Source of the DNA: Nitrospirota bacterium
Lineage (GTDB): Bacteria > Nitrospirota > UBA9217
Reading direction: 5' to 3'
NCBI GenBank assembly: GCA_029858565.1
Contig: JAOUEV010000042.1
Span: 1 to 32,556, forward strand
DNA length: 32,556 nt
Below, in pieces: positions 22,889-31,423 of this stretch. Every line of letters starts with the position of its first letter. Within the stretch, counting starts at the first letter, position 1. The position numbers and the translations under genes were made by a program. The notes under the pieces are model-generated. The model saw only the letters and a program-made list of their open reading frames with translations. It did no database searches and had not been told where the DNA came from.

Positions 22889-23213
22889 GTGACCCTGCAG
22901 CACAAGACAACGAGCCGGGGCCTCATCGCCCTGACCGTGATGCTCCCGACCCTGATTGAGATCATCGACATGTCGATCGTGAACGTGTTGCTCTACCACA
23001 TCCGTGGTTCGCTTTCCACGGGCACTGACGAGGCGACCTGGACCATAACGGCCTACATTGTCTCGGTAATGGACCGGCGTACGAGTTCACGATACCATGG
23101 CCTTCACCGACGCGTTCTTCGTGATCTGCATCCTCATCCTCTGCATGCTGCCGCTCGTGGTGCTGATGCAGCGCGCCAAAGGACCGGACGGACCGCTCCC
23201 GGATGTACACTGA
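22889..23213 (+). pseudogene. EmrB-type MFS transporter remnant with internal deletion and frameshift
   Basis: From a GTG at 22889 the frame gives VMLPTLIEIIDMSIVNVLL and DEATWTITAYIVS, the hallmark first helix and the start of helix 2 of EmrB (DHA2, 14-helix) exporters. After position about 23065 the frame loses similarity. In another frame, 23089-23213 encodes TMAFTDAFFVICILILCMLPLVVLMQRAKG, matching the last helix and tail of the same family, and stops at TGA. About 430 middle residues are missing. It cannot be functional. Efflux remnants also lie at 9503-9886, on the far side of the AT-rich island. Confidence 0.8.
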
Positions 23214-23328
23214 AATCCGAACAAGGATGAGCGATGCACAGGAAGGACCAGGGAATAATCATAAAAGACGTTCAGGTATGCCTGAGTTCACCAGGATATC
23301 CGATATCTTCAGGCTCTGAACAAATAGG

Positions 23329-25557
23329 CTAATTCCTCTGCTTTCCAAAGGCCGCTGCCAGGGAATCGAGATCGGTCTTCGGCTTTTCCCTGTCCCGCGA
23401 TGGTCTTTCCCGCTTCTGTCCAGGGTTCTTCTTCATGGACAGCGCGATGCGCTTCCGTTGCACATCAACTTCTAGCACCGTGACCGTCACCTGCTGCTGG
23501 ACCTTCACCACTTCCGCGGGATCTTTCACGAACCGATCAGCGATCTCGCTCACATGCACAAGCCCATCCTGATGCACACCGATATCCACGAACGCCCCGA
23601 ATGCGGCGACATTCGTCACAATGCCGGGAAGCGTCATCCCCGGCCGCACATCCTCGATCTTCTCCACTCCTTCGGTGAACCGGAACTCCGCAAAGGTCTC
23701 GCGCGGGTCCCTTCCGGGCTTGGCAAGCTCCTTCATGATGTCCTTGAGCGTCGGTAATCCCACTGAATCGCTCACATACCGATTGAGATCAATCCTGCTC
23801 CTGAGCTTCTCGTCCTTCATCAGATCATGGACCGTGCATCCCAGATCGCGAGCCATAGCGTCCACCAAATCATACCGCTCGGGATGAACCGCGCTGCTAT
23901 CAAGCGGATTTTCAGCGCCCTGGATACGCAGGAATCCGGCTGCCTGCTCATAGGTCTTGGGGCCCAGTTTGGGAACGGCCAACAGGCCCTCACGGGAACG
24001 AAACGGTCCCTTTTCGTTCCGAAAAGAAACGATGTTCCCCGCGAGCTGCGGTCCAAGACCGGACACGTAGGTGAGCAATTGCTTGCTCGCGGTGTTCACT
24101 TCAACGCCAACGGCATTCACGCAGGACATGACCACGTCGTCGAGGCTCCGCTTGAGCGCTCCCTGGTCCACATCGTGCTGATACTGGCCGACACCTATCG
24201 ACTTGGGATCGATCTTCACCAGCTCGGCAAGCGGGTCCATGAGCCTTCTGCCGATGGAAACCGATCCTCGCACCGTGACATCGTGATCAGGAAATTCCTC
24301 GCGCGCCGCATCCGACGCCGAATAGACCGAAGCGCCGCTTTCGTTCACCATCACTATTGTGATAGTTTTCGGCAATTCCAGGCTTCGCACGAATGCTTCG
24401 GTCTCTCTGCCTGCAGTGCCGTTGCCGACAGCAATCGCTTCAATGCTGAAGCGTTCGCAGAGCTCCAACACGGTCTCCCCCGCCGCGGATGACCCTTTTC
24501 CGGTGAAATGGGGAAAGATCGTGTCATTGTGCAGAAGCTTGCCCTGTTGGTTCACACAGACAACCTTGCAGCCCGTACGGAAGCCGGGATCGATCGCCAG
24601 CACGTTCTTGCCGCCCAAAGGCGGCGCAAGCAGCAATTCCCGAAGGTTTCCGGCGAAAACCCGGATGGCTTCCTCGTCGGCGCGCTGTTTTGCCACAAGC
24701 CGCGCTTCGGTCTCTAGCGACACTGACAGCAACCGCTTATAACAGTCCTTCAGCGCCATTCGGACCTGTTCAGAAGCCGAACTTTTCCCCGTAACGAACA
24801 ATCTATCGAGACGATCCAGAGCTTCTTCCTCGGGGGGCGTTATGCGGAAAAATAGAAATCCTTCGCTTTCCCCCCTCCGGATCGCAAGTATCCTGTGGGA
24901 CGGAGCTTTAGTTGCCGGCTCTTCCCATTCGAAATAATCACGGTATTTCTGGCCTTCTTCCTCCTTGCCGACAACGACTTTAGAGCGCAGCATCCCCTTT
25001 TCCGCGAATAGAGCGCGCACTGTAGCGCGCGCCTGCTCATTTTCATTCACCATCTCCGCGATGATGTCCCGTGCGCCTGCGAGGGCATCGTCCGCTGTGG
25101 CAACCTCTTTTTCAGTGTTCACGAAGGCAGCGGCCTCCGCCTGAAGATCAAGAGCGCTGTCCTGCTCGAATATCTTCAGAGCCAGCGGTTCCAACCCCCG
25201 CTCCCGGGCGATCATGGCGCGGGTCCTTCGCTTGGGACGGAAAGGAAGGTAGAGGTCCTCGAGCACGTTCATATTTTCCGCTGCCAGGACCTTTTCCTTC
25301 AGTTCATCGGTCAGTTTGCCGGTCTCTTCAAGCGACTTCAGGATCGCCTCGCGCCGTTTGTCCAGCTCCCGGAGCTGCAGGATCCTGTCGCGAATGGCGG
25401 TAATGGCCACCTCATCAAGCGATCCTGTCGCCTCCTTGCGATAGCGGGCAATGAATGGCACGGTGGCGCCATCATCCAGCAGCGTGACTACAGAAATGAC
25501 CTGTTGGGAAGTGATCGACAGCTCTTTGGACAGGATCGAGATATGTTCGTTGGTCAT
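23329..25557 (-). CDS. tex: Tex-family transcription accessory protein with S1 RNA-binding domain
   Basis: 742 residues from the ATG at 25555-25557 (GGAAAGG upstream). A longer frame has no better site. The order is an N-terminal Tex helical region (QVISVVTLLDDGATVPFIARYRKEATGSLDE), a YqgF-like RNase H fold (VLAIDPGFRTGCKVV, AVGNGTAGRETEAFV), helix-hairpin-helix repeats (YVSGLGPQLAGNIVSFR, LLAVPKLGPKTYEQAAGFLRI), and an S1 OB-fold (GIVTNVAAFGAFVDIGVHQDGLVHVSEI) with a basic tail. Tex binds nucleic acid and is linked to transcription and stress tolerance. It is full length and intact, and stands as a single gene. A strong terminator for the next upstream operon lies behind it. Confidence 0.97.
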   Translation of the reverse strand: MTNEHISILSKELSITSQQVISVVTLLDDGATVPFIARYRKEATGSLDEVAITAIRDRILQLRELDKRREAILKSLEETGKLTDELKEKVLAAENMNVLEDLYLPFRPKRRTRAMIARERGLEPLALKIFEQDSALDLQAEAAAFVNTEKEVATADDALAGARDIIAEMVNENEQARATVRALFAEKGMLRSKVVVGKEEEGQKYRDYFEWEEPATKAPSHRILAIRRGESEGFLFFRITPPEEEALDRLDRLFVTGKSSASEQVRMALKDCYKRLLSVSLETEARLVAKQRADEEAIRVFAGNLRELLLAPPLGGKNVLAIDPGFRTGCKVVCVNQQGKLLHNDTIFPHFTGKGSSAAGETVLELCERFSIEAIAVGNGTAGRETEAFVRSLELPKTITIVMVNESGASVYSASDAAREEFPDHDVTVRGSVSIGRRLMDPLAELVKIDPKSIGVGQYQHDVDQGALKRSLDDVVMSCVNAVGVEVNTASKQLLTYVSGLGPQLAGNIVSFRNEKGPFRSREGLLAVPKLGPKTYEQAAGFLRIQGAENPLDSSAVHPERYDLVDAMARDLGCTVHDLMKDEKLRSRIDLNRYVSDSVGLPTLKDIMKELAKPGRDPRETFAEFRFTEGVEKIEDVRPGMTLPGIVTNVAAFGAFVDIGVHQDGLVHVSEIADRFVKDPAEVVKVQQQVTVTVLEVDVQRKRIALSMKKNPGQKRERPSRDREKPKTDLDSLAAAFGKQRN

Positions 25558-25645
25558 GGTTGTCCTTTCCGGAAGGGTAAGCAAGCGCGGCATAGTACCA
25601 TATCACCGGACACTACATCAATTTCTTGTTCTCTTGCGGCACAAT

Positions 25646-25673
25646 AAAAAAACGGCGGCCATAATGGCCGCCG
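25646..25673 (-). terminator. Rho-independent terminator of the cytochrome operon
   Basis: CGGCGGCCAT (25653-25662) and ATGGCCGCCG (25664-25673) form a perfect 10-bp GC-rich stem around one base. On the minus strand it is followed directly by seven T (25646-25652). It lies 40 bases after the cytochrome b stop and upstream of tex. Confidence 0.9.
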
Positions 25674-25712
25674 CTGCGCATATTACGTTATATTTTTTGG
25701 CTTAACAGGTAA

Positions 25713-26417
25713 TTACTTCTTTTTATCCTTGCCGTACAGATAATCATACTCTGCCGGATGATGGTGCTTCAGCTGTTCGATGGTCATCTTGCCGGTCAGC
25801 CACATCCAGTTCATCGGGAACACTTCGGACCGCAGGTGTTCGTTGTAGAAGTGGAAGATCAGGATGAACACGATGGCCAGAAGCGCTTCATCGCTGTGCA
25901 TGATGAAGAGGATGTCCCAGATCCACTGGGTCGTGAACGCCGGGAACAGCATGGAGGCCGTCACCGGGAACGCCAGGAAGAGCCCTGACGAGCCAATGAT
26001 GAACATGCCCCAGTACACGGCCCAGTAATCGAACTTCTGCATGTAATTGAACTTGCCGAAATAGGGCCGCTCTTTACGGAAGCCGAAGAAATACATGAAG
26101 TTGTGGAATGCGTCGATCACATCTTTGGGCATGGGGACGATCGTGAGCCGCAGATCCTTTTTCCGTGCCAGGTTCAACAGATAGAACTGGTGGTAGACGA
26201 AGTCCATCAGCATGATGATCCCTGCCACGCGGTGGATGATGCCCGCGACCTTGGCGCCGCCCCAGATCGTGATCCAGGCGCTGGACGGCTGAACATAAGC
26301 GTACTTGAGCCCCCATCCGGTAAAGGACAGAAGCAGGAACGTCGTGAACATGATGATATGCTGGATACGCACGGAGAGGTCGAACCGTTCGATCTCCTGT
26401 GGAATGTTCTTATCCAT
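25713..26417 (-). CDS. Cytochrome b/b6-domain membrane subunit (diheme quinol-cytochrome type)
   Basis: 234 residues with four to five membrane helices. Histidines suited to heme b ligation are His20 (RIQHIIMF), His62 (IIHRVAG), His76 (DFVYHQF), His174 (IMHSDEA) and His189 (IFHFYNEH). This is the pattern of the hydrogenase/formate-dehydrogenase gamma and thiosulfate-reductase-like cytochrome b family. It would exchange electrons between the quinone pool in the inner membrane and the multiheme cytochrome encoded directly upstream (TAATG overlap). No catalytic molybdenum or nickel enzyme is beside it, so the pair looks like a free-standing quinol oxidation or reduction module of the kind seen in metal- and sulfur-respiring bacteria. 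It ends in a Lys-rich tail. Confidence 0.9.
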   Translation of the reverse strand: MDKNIPQEIERFDLSVRIQHIIMFTTFLLLSFTGWGLKYAYVQPSSAWITIWGGAKVAGIIHRVAGIIMLMDFVYHQFYLLNLARKKDLRLTIVPMPKDVIDAFHNFMYFFGFRKERPYFGKFNYMQKFDYWAVYWGMFIIGSSGLFLAFPVTASMLFPAFTTQWIWDILFIMHSDEALLAIVFILIFHFYNEHLRSEVFPMNWMWLTGKMTIEQLKHHHPAEYDYLYGKDKKK

Positions 26418-27316
26418 TAGTGGTTCCCCCCCTTCCGAAACAGACGGTCGCGGATATCCGCATAGATGTCAAGCAGCACGTGGATGATAATGAAGATGAA
26501 CGTTCCGACCGTGAGCAGGATCAGCCCGATCTCCGACCAATGGGCGATCGGGTGGAGCGGCTTATGCGTGATCGCAGCGACGAACTTTTCGGTCGCGCCG
26601 GAATGGCACTCGCTGCAGGTCTTTTTCTTATTCTCCAGATTCCCGACGGGCGAGGACGGGTCCTTGGCGCTCTTGATGTCATGGGACCCGTGACAGCTCG
26701 CGCAGGAAGGCGCGCCGGCATGTCCCAGCTTCAGTTTGCGGCCGTGAAAGCTCTCGAGATAGCGTTCCATAACGAGCGGCGAAAAACCGTACTTCTCGGA
26801 CATGTGCTTTTCTTCATGACATTTGCCGCAGGATTCCACGACGTTAAAGAGATGGACCTTGGATTCAGCGCTGGGCCTCGCCTGGATGTAATGCGGAGAA
26901 CCGTGGCAATTCGTGCATACCGGGCCGTCCGTCGACTTTTTGGTTATGACGTTCTGGCCATGTACACTTTTCTTGTAGGCTTCGTACAGGTCGGGATGGC
27001 AGGTGATGCAGGCCGACTGTGCTATGGGGTCCTTGGTGCTCTTGTGCGCAAGCGATGCTGCCAGTTCCTTCACCGACTTATCAGGAGCTGCGCCTCCAAG
27101 ACCCTGGTGCTGGTCACCTTTCGGCGCCATGTGGCAGGTGACGCAATCAAAAGAGCCGTGGACCGACTTCGAATACTTCTCCTGTTCTACCTTGACATCC
27201 CCCTCCATTGATCCGTGGCAGCCAAAACAGGTGGCGCTATCGGTTGCCGCGCCGGCCCCAGGGACCAGAAGGAAGGTGAACAACAACAGCATAGCCGTGC
27301 TCAACCAAATCCTCAT
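26417..27316 (-). CDS. Seven-heme c-type cytochrome with C-terminal membrane anchor
   Basis: 299 residues. A signal peptide covers about 1-23 (LLLFTFLLVPGAGA). Seven CxxCH heme-attachment motifs lie at 30-34, 58-62, 103-107, 134-138, 163-167, 205-209 and 234-238, with many extra His residues available as distal ligands. A transmembrane helix lies at about 263-284, followed by a positively charged cytoplasmic tail. The heme domain is thus periplasmic and held at the inner membrane, ready to pass electrons between cytochrome b (next gene, overlapping TAATG) and periplasmic partners. The ATG is preceded by GGAGAG. The nearest described logic is the Cbc-type b/c modules of Geobacter, but the specific family is not assigned. 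Confidence 0.93.
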   Translation of the reverse strand: MRIWLSTAMLLLFTFLLVPGAGAATDSATCFGCHGSMEGDVKVEQEKYSKSVHGSFDCVTCHMAPKGDQHQGLGGAAPDKSVKELAASLAHKSTKDPIAQSACITCHPDLYEAYKKSVHGQNVITKKSTDGPVCTNCHGSPHYIQARPSAESKVHLFNVVESCGKCHEEKHMSEKYGFSPLVMERYLESFHGRKLKLGHAGAPSCASCHGSHDIKSAKDPSSPVGNLENKKKTCSECHSGATEKFVAAITHKPLHPIAHWSEIGLILLTVGTFIFIIIHVLLDIYADIRDRLFRKGGNH

Positions 27317-27514
27317 ACTCTCTCCTTTCCCCCCAACTGTGGAATATCGATCAAAATAACATGCGAGCGGTCTCGTAGTGCCGACCGTTGCACCCCCCCC
27401 GGGCGTTAAGACTGGTCAAACGACAGGCAGATTATCACATCGTGGTTAGTTAGGCAAGCAGATTTTGCAAAATTAAGACTTGAGGTTGTTATCAATATGC
27501 ATCATTCTGCTACA

Positions 27515-28291
27515 CTACCCGGTACCCTTTGATGCAATCATTTCATCAGGATAGTGAACTTCCTGGAGATAAAGCCCGCATGCAGGTGCGGTCTTTCCTG
27601 CTTTTGTCCTGTCCTTTGCTTTCAGAATCCTGCTGACGTCTGAAGCAGAGAACCGTCCCAATCCTGCCTCAACAAGTGTGCCTACGATATTCCTGGCCAT
27701 ATGCATCAAGAATGCATCAGCTTCAAGCCTGATCTCGACAAGATCCCCGTGCTTTGTGACAGAAAGGGTCTTTAGGGTGCGTATCGCGGTCTTGGCGCCG
27801 CATCCGGAACTGCGAAAGGAGCTGAAATCATGCCTGCCGATCAGCACCTCCGCCGCCCGCCGCATTGCCGAAACATTCAATTTCCGGTCAACGTTCCAGA
27901 CGCGGTCCCGATAGAGCGCCGACGGAGCTTTTCGGTTCAAAATACGATAGCAGTATATCTTTCCTTGCGCGCTGAATCGGGCATGAAAATCACCGGGAAC
28001 TTCCCCGGAGAAAAGGACGCGGATATCTGCAGGGAGTAGCCGGTTGAGCGCCGGTGCCCACGCAGATGGGGGCAATAAGCTCACAACGTTGAAATTCGCA
28101 ACATGGCCGAATGCATGGACACCTGCATCAGTACGGCCCGAGGAGGTTATTTTGACCTTCTCACCGCAAAGCTCGTGAAGCGCCTTTTCGATGGTCTGCT
28201 GGATGGTCGTTTTTCCGCTTCCTTCCTGCGATTGCCATCCATGATAGTTCGTGCCGTCATACTCGAGAACAATCTTGATATTGCGAAGCAT
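27515..28291 (-). CDS. truA: tRNA pseudouridine(38-40) synthase TruA
   Basis: 258 residues. The catalytic motif SSGRTDAGVHAFGHVANF carries the nucleophilic Asp. Other family landmarks are VLEYDGTNYHGWQSQ at the N-terminus, TIQQTIEKAL, DIRVLF...FHARFSAQGKIYCYRI, and FLMHMARNIVGTLVEAGLG near the C-terminus. TruA isomerises uridines 38-40 in the anticodon arm of many tRNAs. Full length with all motifs. It is the last gene of the minus-strand run LivM-LivG-LivF-unknown-TruA (10-base gap to the unknown gene). Confidence 0.97.
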   Translation of the reverse strand: MLRNIKIVLEYDGTNYHGWQSQEGSGKTTIQQTIEKALHELCGEKVKITSSGRTDAGVHAFGHVANFNVVSLLPPSAWAPALNRLLPADIRVLFSGEVPGDFHARFSAQGKIYCYRILNRKAPSALYRDRVWNVDRKLNVSAMRRAAEVLIGRHDFSSFRSSGCGAKTAIRTLKTLSVTKHGDLVEIRLEADAFLMHMARNIVGTLVEAGLGRFSASDVSRILKAKDRTKAGKTAPACGLYLQEVHYPDEMIASKGTG

Positions 28292-28301
28292 AGCGTTCTG
28301 T

Positions 28302-28589
28302 TTACCTCGACCAATCGCAGTGCCGCAACGCTGGATAATAGCCGATCAGGAGCAAATCACCTGATTTGCCCTGCCAATACACGGGCGTTTCCATGCGTAG
28401 TGCAGAGAGGATATGGCTAATATCAACTATTTGCTCTTTCGTATCCAACTGCATAAATAGATCGTATATGTATTGTATCTGTTGAGTTACATCCGCACAC
28501 TTTATGAAGAACTGGTAGTCTGAATTCGAAGTAACTGCAACCAGTTCCTTATCCACTCTCGATTCAGCAGTCAGGGATCCAAGGTACAT
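28302..28589 (-). CDS. Hypothetical protein between livF and truA
   Basis: 95 residues, no recognised family. It starts MYLGSLTAESRVDKELVAV, is mixed in charge, has two Cys, and a C-terminal DLLLIGYYPALRHCDW stretch that looks like a strand-turn. No signal peptide or membrane helix. The gene starts seven bases after the livF stop (ATG at 28587-28589, only a weak GGCGAG upstream) and ends 10 bases before truA, so it is probably cotranslated. Its base composition is lower in GC than both neighbours, so it may be a recent insertion. The open frame could also be chance, though the packing argues for a real gene. Confidence 0.5.
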   Translation of the reverse strand: MYLGSLTAESRVDKELVAVTSNSDYQFFIKCADVTQQIQYIYDLFMQLDTKEQIVDISHILSALRMETPVYWQGKSGDLLLIGYYPALRHCDWSR

Positions 28590-28596
28590 ATTCTAT

Positions 28597-29298
28597 TCAC
28601 TCGCCTAAGTAGGCTTTCTTTATCGCGGGATCGCTCTCGAGATCAACAGCTCTTCCCTCAAGCACGATCCTTCCGGTTTCCATCACATACCCCCGGTGGG
28701 CCAGGCGAAGGGCGGCCTTCGCGTTCTGCTCCACCAGCAGGACGGTCATCCCCTGCTGGTTGATCTCCTCAATGATCTTGAATATCCTGCTCACAATGAT
28801 AGGCGCCAACCCCAGGGATGGCTCGTCGAGCAGCAGCAAGGCCGGTCGGGACATGAGCGCCCGTGCTATGGCGAGCATCTGCTGTTCACCGCCGGACAAG
28901 GTCCCTCCCAGTTGCCGCCTGCGTTCCGCCAGCACGGGAAAGAGACCAAAGACACGGTCCAGGTCGATCTGGAGATCTTTGCCGTTTCCCAGGAACGCTC
29001 CCATTTCAAGATTTTCCAGCACGGTCATTCTCGGGAATATCCGCCGGCCTTCGGGTACCTGGGAGATTCCCTGGCTGACGATAATGTGCGGCGGCAGCCC
29101 GGAGATGACTCGTTCGCGATACGATATGGTCCCGGCAACAAGGTCGGTGACCCCGGAGATGGACATGAGCGTGGTGGATTTTCCCGCTCCATTCGCTCCG
29201 ATAAGCGCAACGATCTCTCCCTGCCCGACCGTGATACTCACGTCCTTGAGAGCGGAGATCATGCCATAGGAAACAGCTATGTTGGTTAGCTTTAGCAT
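28597..29298 (-). CDS. livF: Branched-chain amino acid ABC transporter ATPase, LivF family (second cluster)
   Basis: 233 residues. The N-terminus MLKLTNIAVSYGMISALKDV is followed by Walker A GANGAGKST, signature LSGGEQQMLAIARAL, Walker B LLLLDEPSLGL and the LivF tail ...KKAYLGE. It provides ATP hydrolysis for the LivH-LivM permease together with LivG (24 bases upstream). GC-rich and closer to family consensus than the copy at 11651, so the two clusters are not recent duplicates. Confidence 0.95.
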   Translation of the reverse strand: MLKLTNIAVSYGMISALKDVSITVGQGEIVALIGANGAGKSTTLMSISGVTDLVAGTISYRERVISGLPPHIIVSQGISQVPEGRRIFPRMTVLENLEMGAFLGNGKDLQIDLDRVFGLFPVLAERRRQLGGTLSGGEQQMLAIARALMSRPALLLLDEPSLGLAPIIVSRIFKIIEEINQQGMTVLLVEQNAKAALRLAHRGYVMETGRIVLEGRAVDLESDPAIKKAYLGE

Positions 29299-29322
29299 CA
29301 GATCATTCGAAATCGTGTATGG

Positions 29323-30093
29323 TTAATGGTGCGGGTGATCTTTCCCCAGGTATGCTTCGATCACCGCAGTATCTTCGCGGATTTCCCTTGGATGTCCCTC
29401 GGCGATCTTGACCCCGTGATCCAGCACGACCACGCGGTCCGAAATCCCCATGACCACTTTCATGTCATGTTCAATCAGGATGATCGCCACCCCGTTGTCC
29501 CTGATCTTCCTGATGAGGTCCATGAGCAACTGCGTTTCCAGCGGGTTCATGCCTGCAGCAGGTTCATCCAGCAGCAGCAGATGCGGTTCCGTGCCGAGCG
29601 CACGGGCGATCTCGAGCCTCCGCTGGTCTCCGTAGGAAAGGTTCGCAGCTATACCCTCCTGCTTTTCATCGAGCCCGACAAACCGCAGGATGTCCACAGC
29701 GCGATAGACCATGTCGCGCTCCTCGTTTCGGACCCGCGACGTCCTGGCCAGCGCTCCAAACACTCCCGCCTTTGTGCGGCAATGCGCCGCGATCATAACG
29801 TTTTCCCGGCAGGTCATTCCTCCAAAAAGACGTATGTTCTGGAATGTCCGCGCAATGCCGAGCGCTGTAATATCATGAGGCGCCATGCCGGTCACATCGC
29901 GGTCCTGAAAACGGATCGTTCCCTGCGTTGGCTGATAGATGCCGGTGACACAGTTGAAGAACGTAGTCTTCCCCGCGCCATTCGGGCCGATAACGCTGAC
30001 GATGCGCTCCCGTTCCACGCGCATATCCACCGCTTCGACGGCTTTCAATCCGCCGAAATGTTTGGACAGATTTTTGGTTTCCAAGAGAAGCAT
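29323..30093 (-). CDS. livG: Branched-chain amino acid ABC transporter ATPase, LivG family (second cluster)
   Basis: 256 residues from the ATG at 30091-30093, giving MLLLETKNLSKHFGGLKAV, the usual LivG start. The open frame continues upstream to 30327 but that part is antisense noise overlapping livM. Walker A GPNGAGKTT, signature LSYGDQRRLEIARAL, Walker B LLLLDEPAAGM, and the C-terminal IEHDMKVVMGISD...EAYLGK are all present. It pairs with LivF and drives the LivM permease encoded upstream (47-base gap). Confidence 0.95.
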   Translation of the reverse strand: MLLLETKNLSKHFGGLKAVEAVDMRVERERIVSVIGPNGAGKTTFFNCVTGIYQPTQGTIRFQDRDVTGMAPHDITALGIARTFQNIRLFGGMTCRENVMIAAHCRTKAGVFGALARTSRVRNEERDMVYRAVDILRFVGLDEKQEGIAANLSYGDQRRLEIARALGTEPHLLLLDEPAAGMNPLETQLLMDLIRKIRDNGVAIILIEHDMKVVMGISDRVVVLDHGVKIAEGHPREIREDTAVIEAYLGKDHPHH

Positions 30094-30140
30094 GGTGAAT
30101 AAATATCGATGCCTGTCATACAACCGTACTGGGCAACTGA

Positions 30141-31292
30141 TTACTGTCTTTTTCCCGCTCCCATCAGGCCCTGGGGCCGGAAGATCATCATGAGCACGAG
30201 CGCAATACCAAAGCCGATCATGCGATAGTCCTGAAAATCCCTGAAGATCTCCGGCAGCATGACCAGCAGGACCGCGCCAAGGATGATTCCCGGAATACTC
30301 CCCATTCCGCCGAGCACAACCATGCACAGGATCAGGACGGACTCAAAAAAGGTGAAGCTTTCAGGAGACACAAAGGCCATTTTGGCAGCGAAAAAGACCC
30401 CTACGCATCCTGCCAGGGCAGAGGCGATCACAAAGGCCAGAAGCTTGAGCTTGAACGTGTTGATTCCCATAGCCTCGGCAGCCACTTCGTCCTCCCGAAT
30501 GGCGATCCAGGCCCTGCCGATCCGCGATGCAATGATCCGCCGCATCGCGAAGACCGTTATGACCACCATCAGCAGGATCAAATAATAGAAATCCAGAGGG
30601 GTCTTGAGCACATATCCGGCAAGAGATGGCCGCGGGATACGGGAAATACCATTCGGCCCTCCGGTCACACTGTCCCAGTTGTTGAGAACAATGCGGGTTA
30701 TCTCTCCGAGGCCCAGCGTTACGATGGCGAAGTAGTCGCCCCGGAGCTTCAGGGTCGAGAGGCCTATCAGCAGCGCGGCCAGGGCGGCGACCGCGGCGCC
30801 GGCAGCCATGCCCGGCCAGAAAGGCAGGCCGAACCGGGTCGACGATATCGCGTAGGTATATGCGCCGACCGCATAGAAGGCAACATACCCCAGATTCAGC
30901 AGGCCGGCCTGGCCGACCACCAGATTGAGGCCCAGCGCGAGCACGACATACATTCCGGTGAGCGTGAGCACATCCCGATAGTAGTCATTTTGGAACAGCG
31001 GGATGACGCAGAGGGCGGCCAGGAAGAGAAACGCCGAGGGGGGAGCTGCCAGCAGGGCGACGAGACGTCGGCCTGCGCCCTGCATACGAGCGGACCCGGA
31101 GAACAGGGTATGCGCCAGACGGGTGATCGTGCCGGTCCTCAGCGCCGCTGCCAGCAGCACGCCTGCCGCCAGGACCAGCGCTATCCTCGTCGCAGCGGCA
31201 ATGCCGGTAAAAGGCGCGCAGAGGATCCCGGCCCAGAGGGGGACCAGGAAAAAGGACCCATGCCGCTTTATGGCCTGCCGAAGTGAGCTCAT
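30141..31292 (-). CDS. livM: Branched-chain amino acid ABC transporter permease, LivM family, N-terminally extended
   Basis: 383 residues. The core from about 90 onward matches LivM: LALGLNLVVGQAGLLNLGYVAFYAVGAYTYA, STLKLRGDYFAIVTLGLGE, the coupling-loop SRIGRAWIAIREDEVAAEAMGIN, GGMGSIPGIILGA, and a final FRPQGLMGAGKR. The first 90 residues add two hydrophobic helices, as in the longer LivM type. The ATG at 31290-31292 has no clear ribosome binding site. The livH gene normally found directly upstream is missing: the preceding 130 bases hold no permease sequence and then a frameshifted surface protein. The transporter must therefore get LivH and a binding protein from elsewhere, or the locus is rearranged. 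Confidence 0.92.
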   Translation of the reverse strand: MSSLRQAIKRHGSFFLVPLWAGILCAPFTGIAAATRIALVLAAGVLLAAALRTGTITRLAHTLFSGSARMQGAGRRLVALLAAPPSAFLFLAALCVIPLFQNDYYRDVLTLTGMYVVLALGLNLVVGQAGLLNLGYVAFYAVGAYTYAISSTRFGLPFWPGMAAGAAVAALAALLIGLSTLKLRGDYFAIVTLGLGEITRIVLNNWDSVTGGPNGISRIPRPSLAGYVLKTPLDFYYLILLMVVITVFAMRRIIASRIGRAWIAIREDEVAAEAMGINTFKLKLLAFVIASALAGCVGVFFAAKMAFVSPESFTFFESVLILCMVVLGGMGSIPGIILGAVLLVMLPEIFRDFQDYRMIGFGIALVLMMIFRPQGLMGAGKRQ

Positions 31293-31423
31293 CGTGCGGC
31301 AGGATTATCGCATACTTGCCAGGTGAATTCAAGGAGTTGTTCTCGGAGTGCTCTGAGAAGATTAAGGGTCACATTCACCAAGAAGCATACACGTACTCAA
31401 GCTGCAAACATGTCAACTCAGCA

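Noticed and set aside
22682-22999. 105-codon minus-strand frame upstream of the ParB-like gene
   Set aside because: It overlaps the EmrB remnant in antisense, lacks a ribosome site, and the His/Arg-rich sequence looks random.
26399-27211. 270-codon plus-strand frame opposite the multiheme cytochrome
   Set aside because: It is a shadow of the Cys/His-rich cytochrome gene, which has seven heme motifs, a signal peptide and operon context.
30094-30327. N-terminal extension of the second LivG
   Set aside because: The 78 extra residues overlap livM and have no homology-like pattern. The ATG at 30091-30093 gives the family-typical start.
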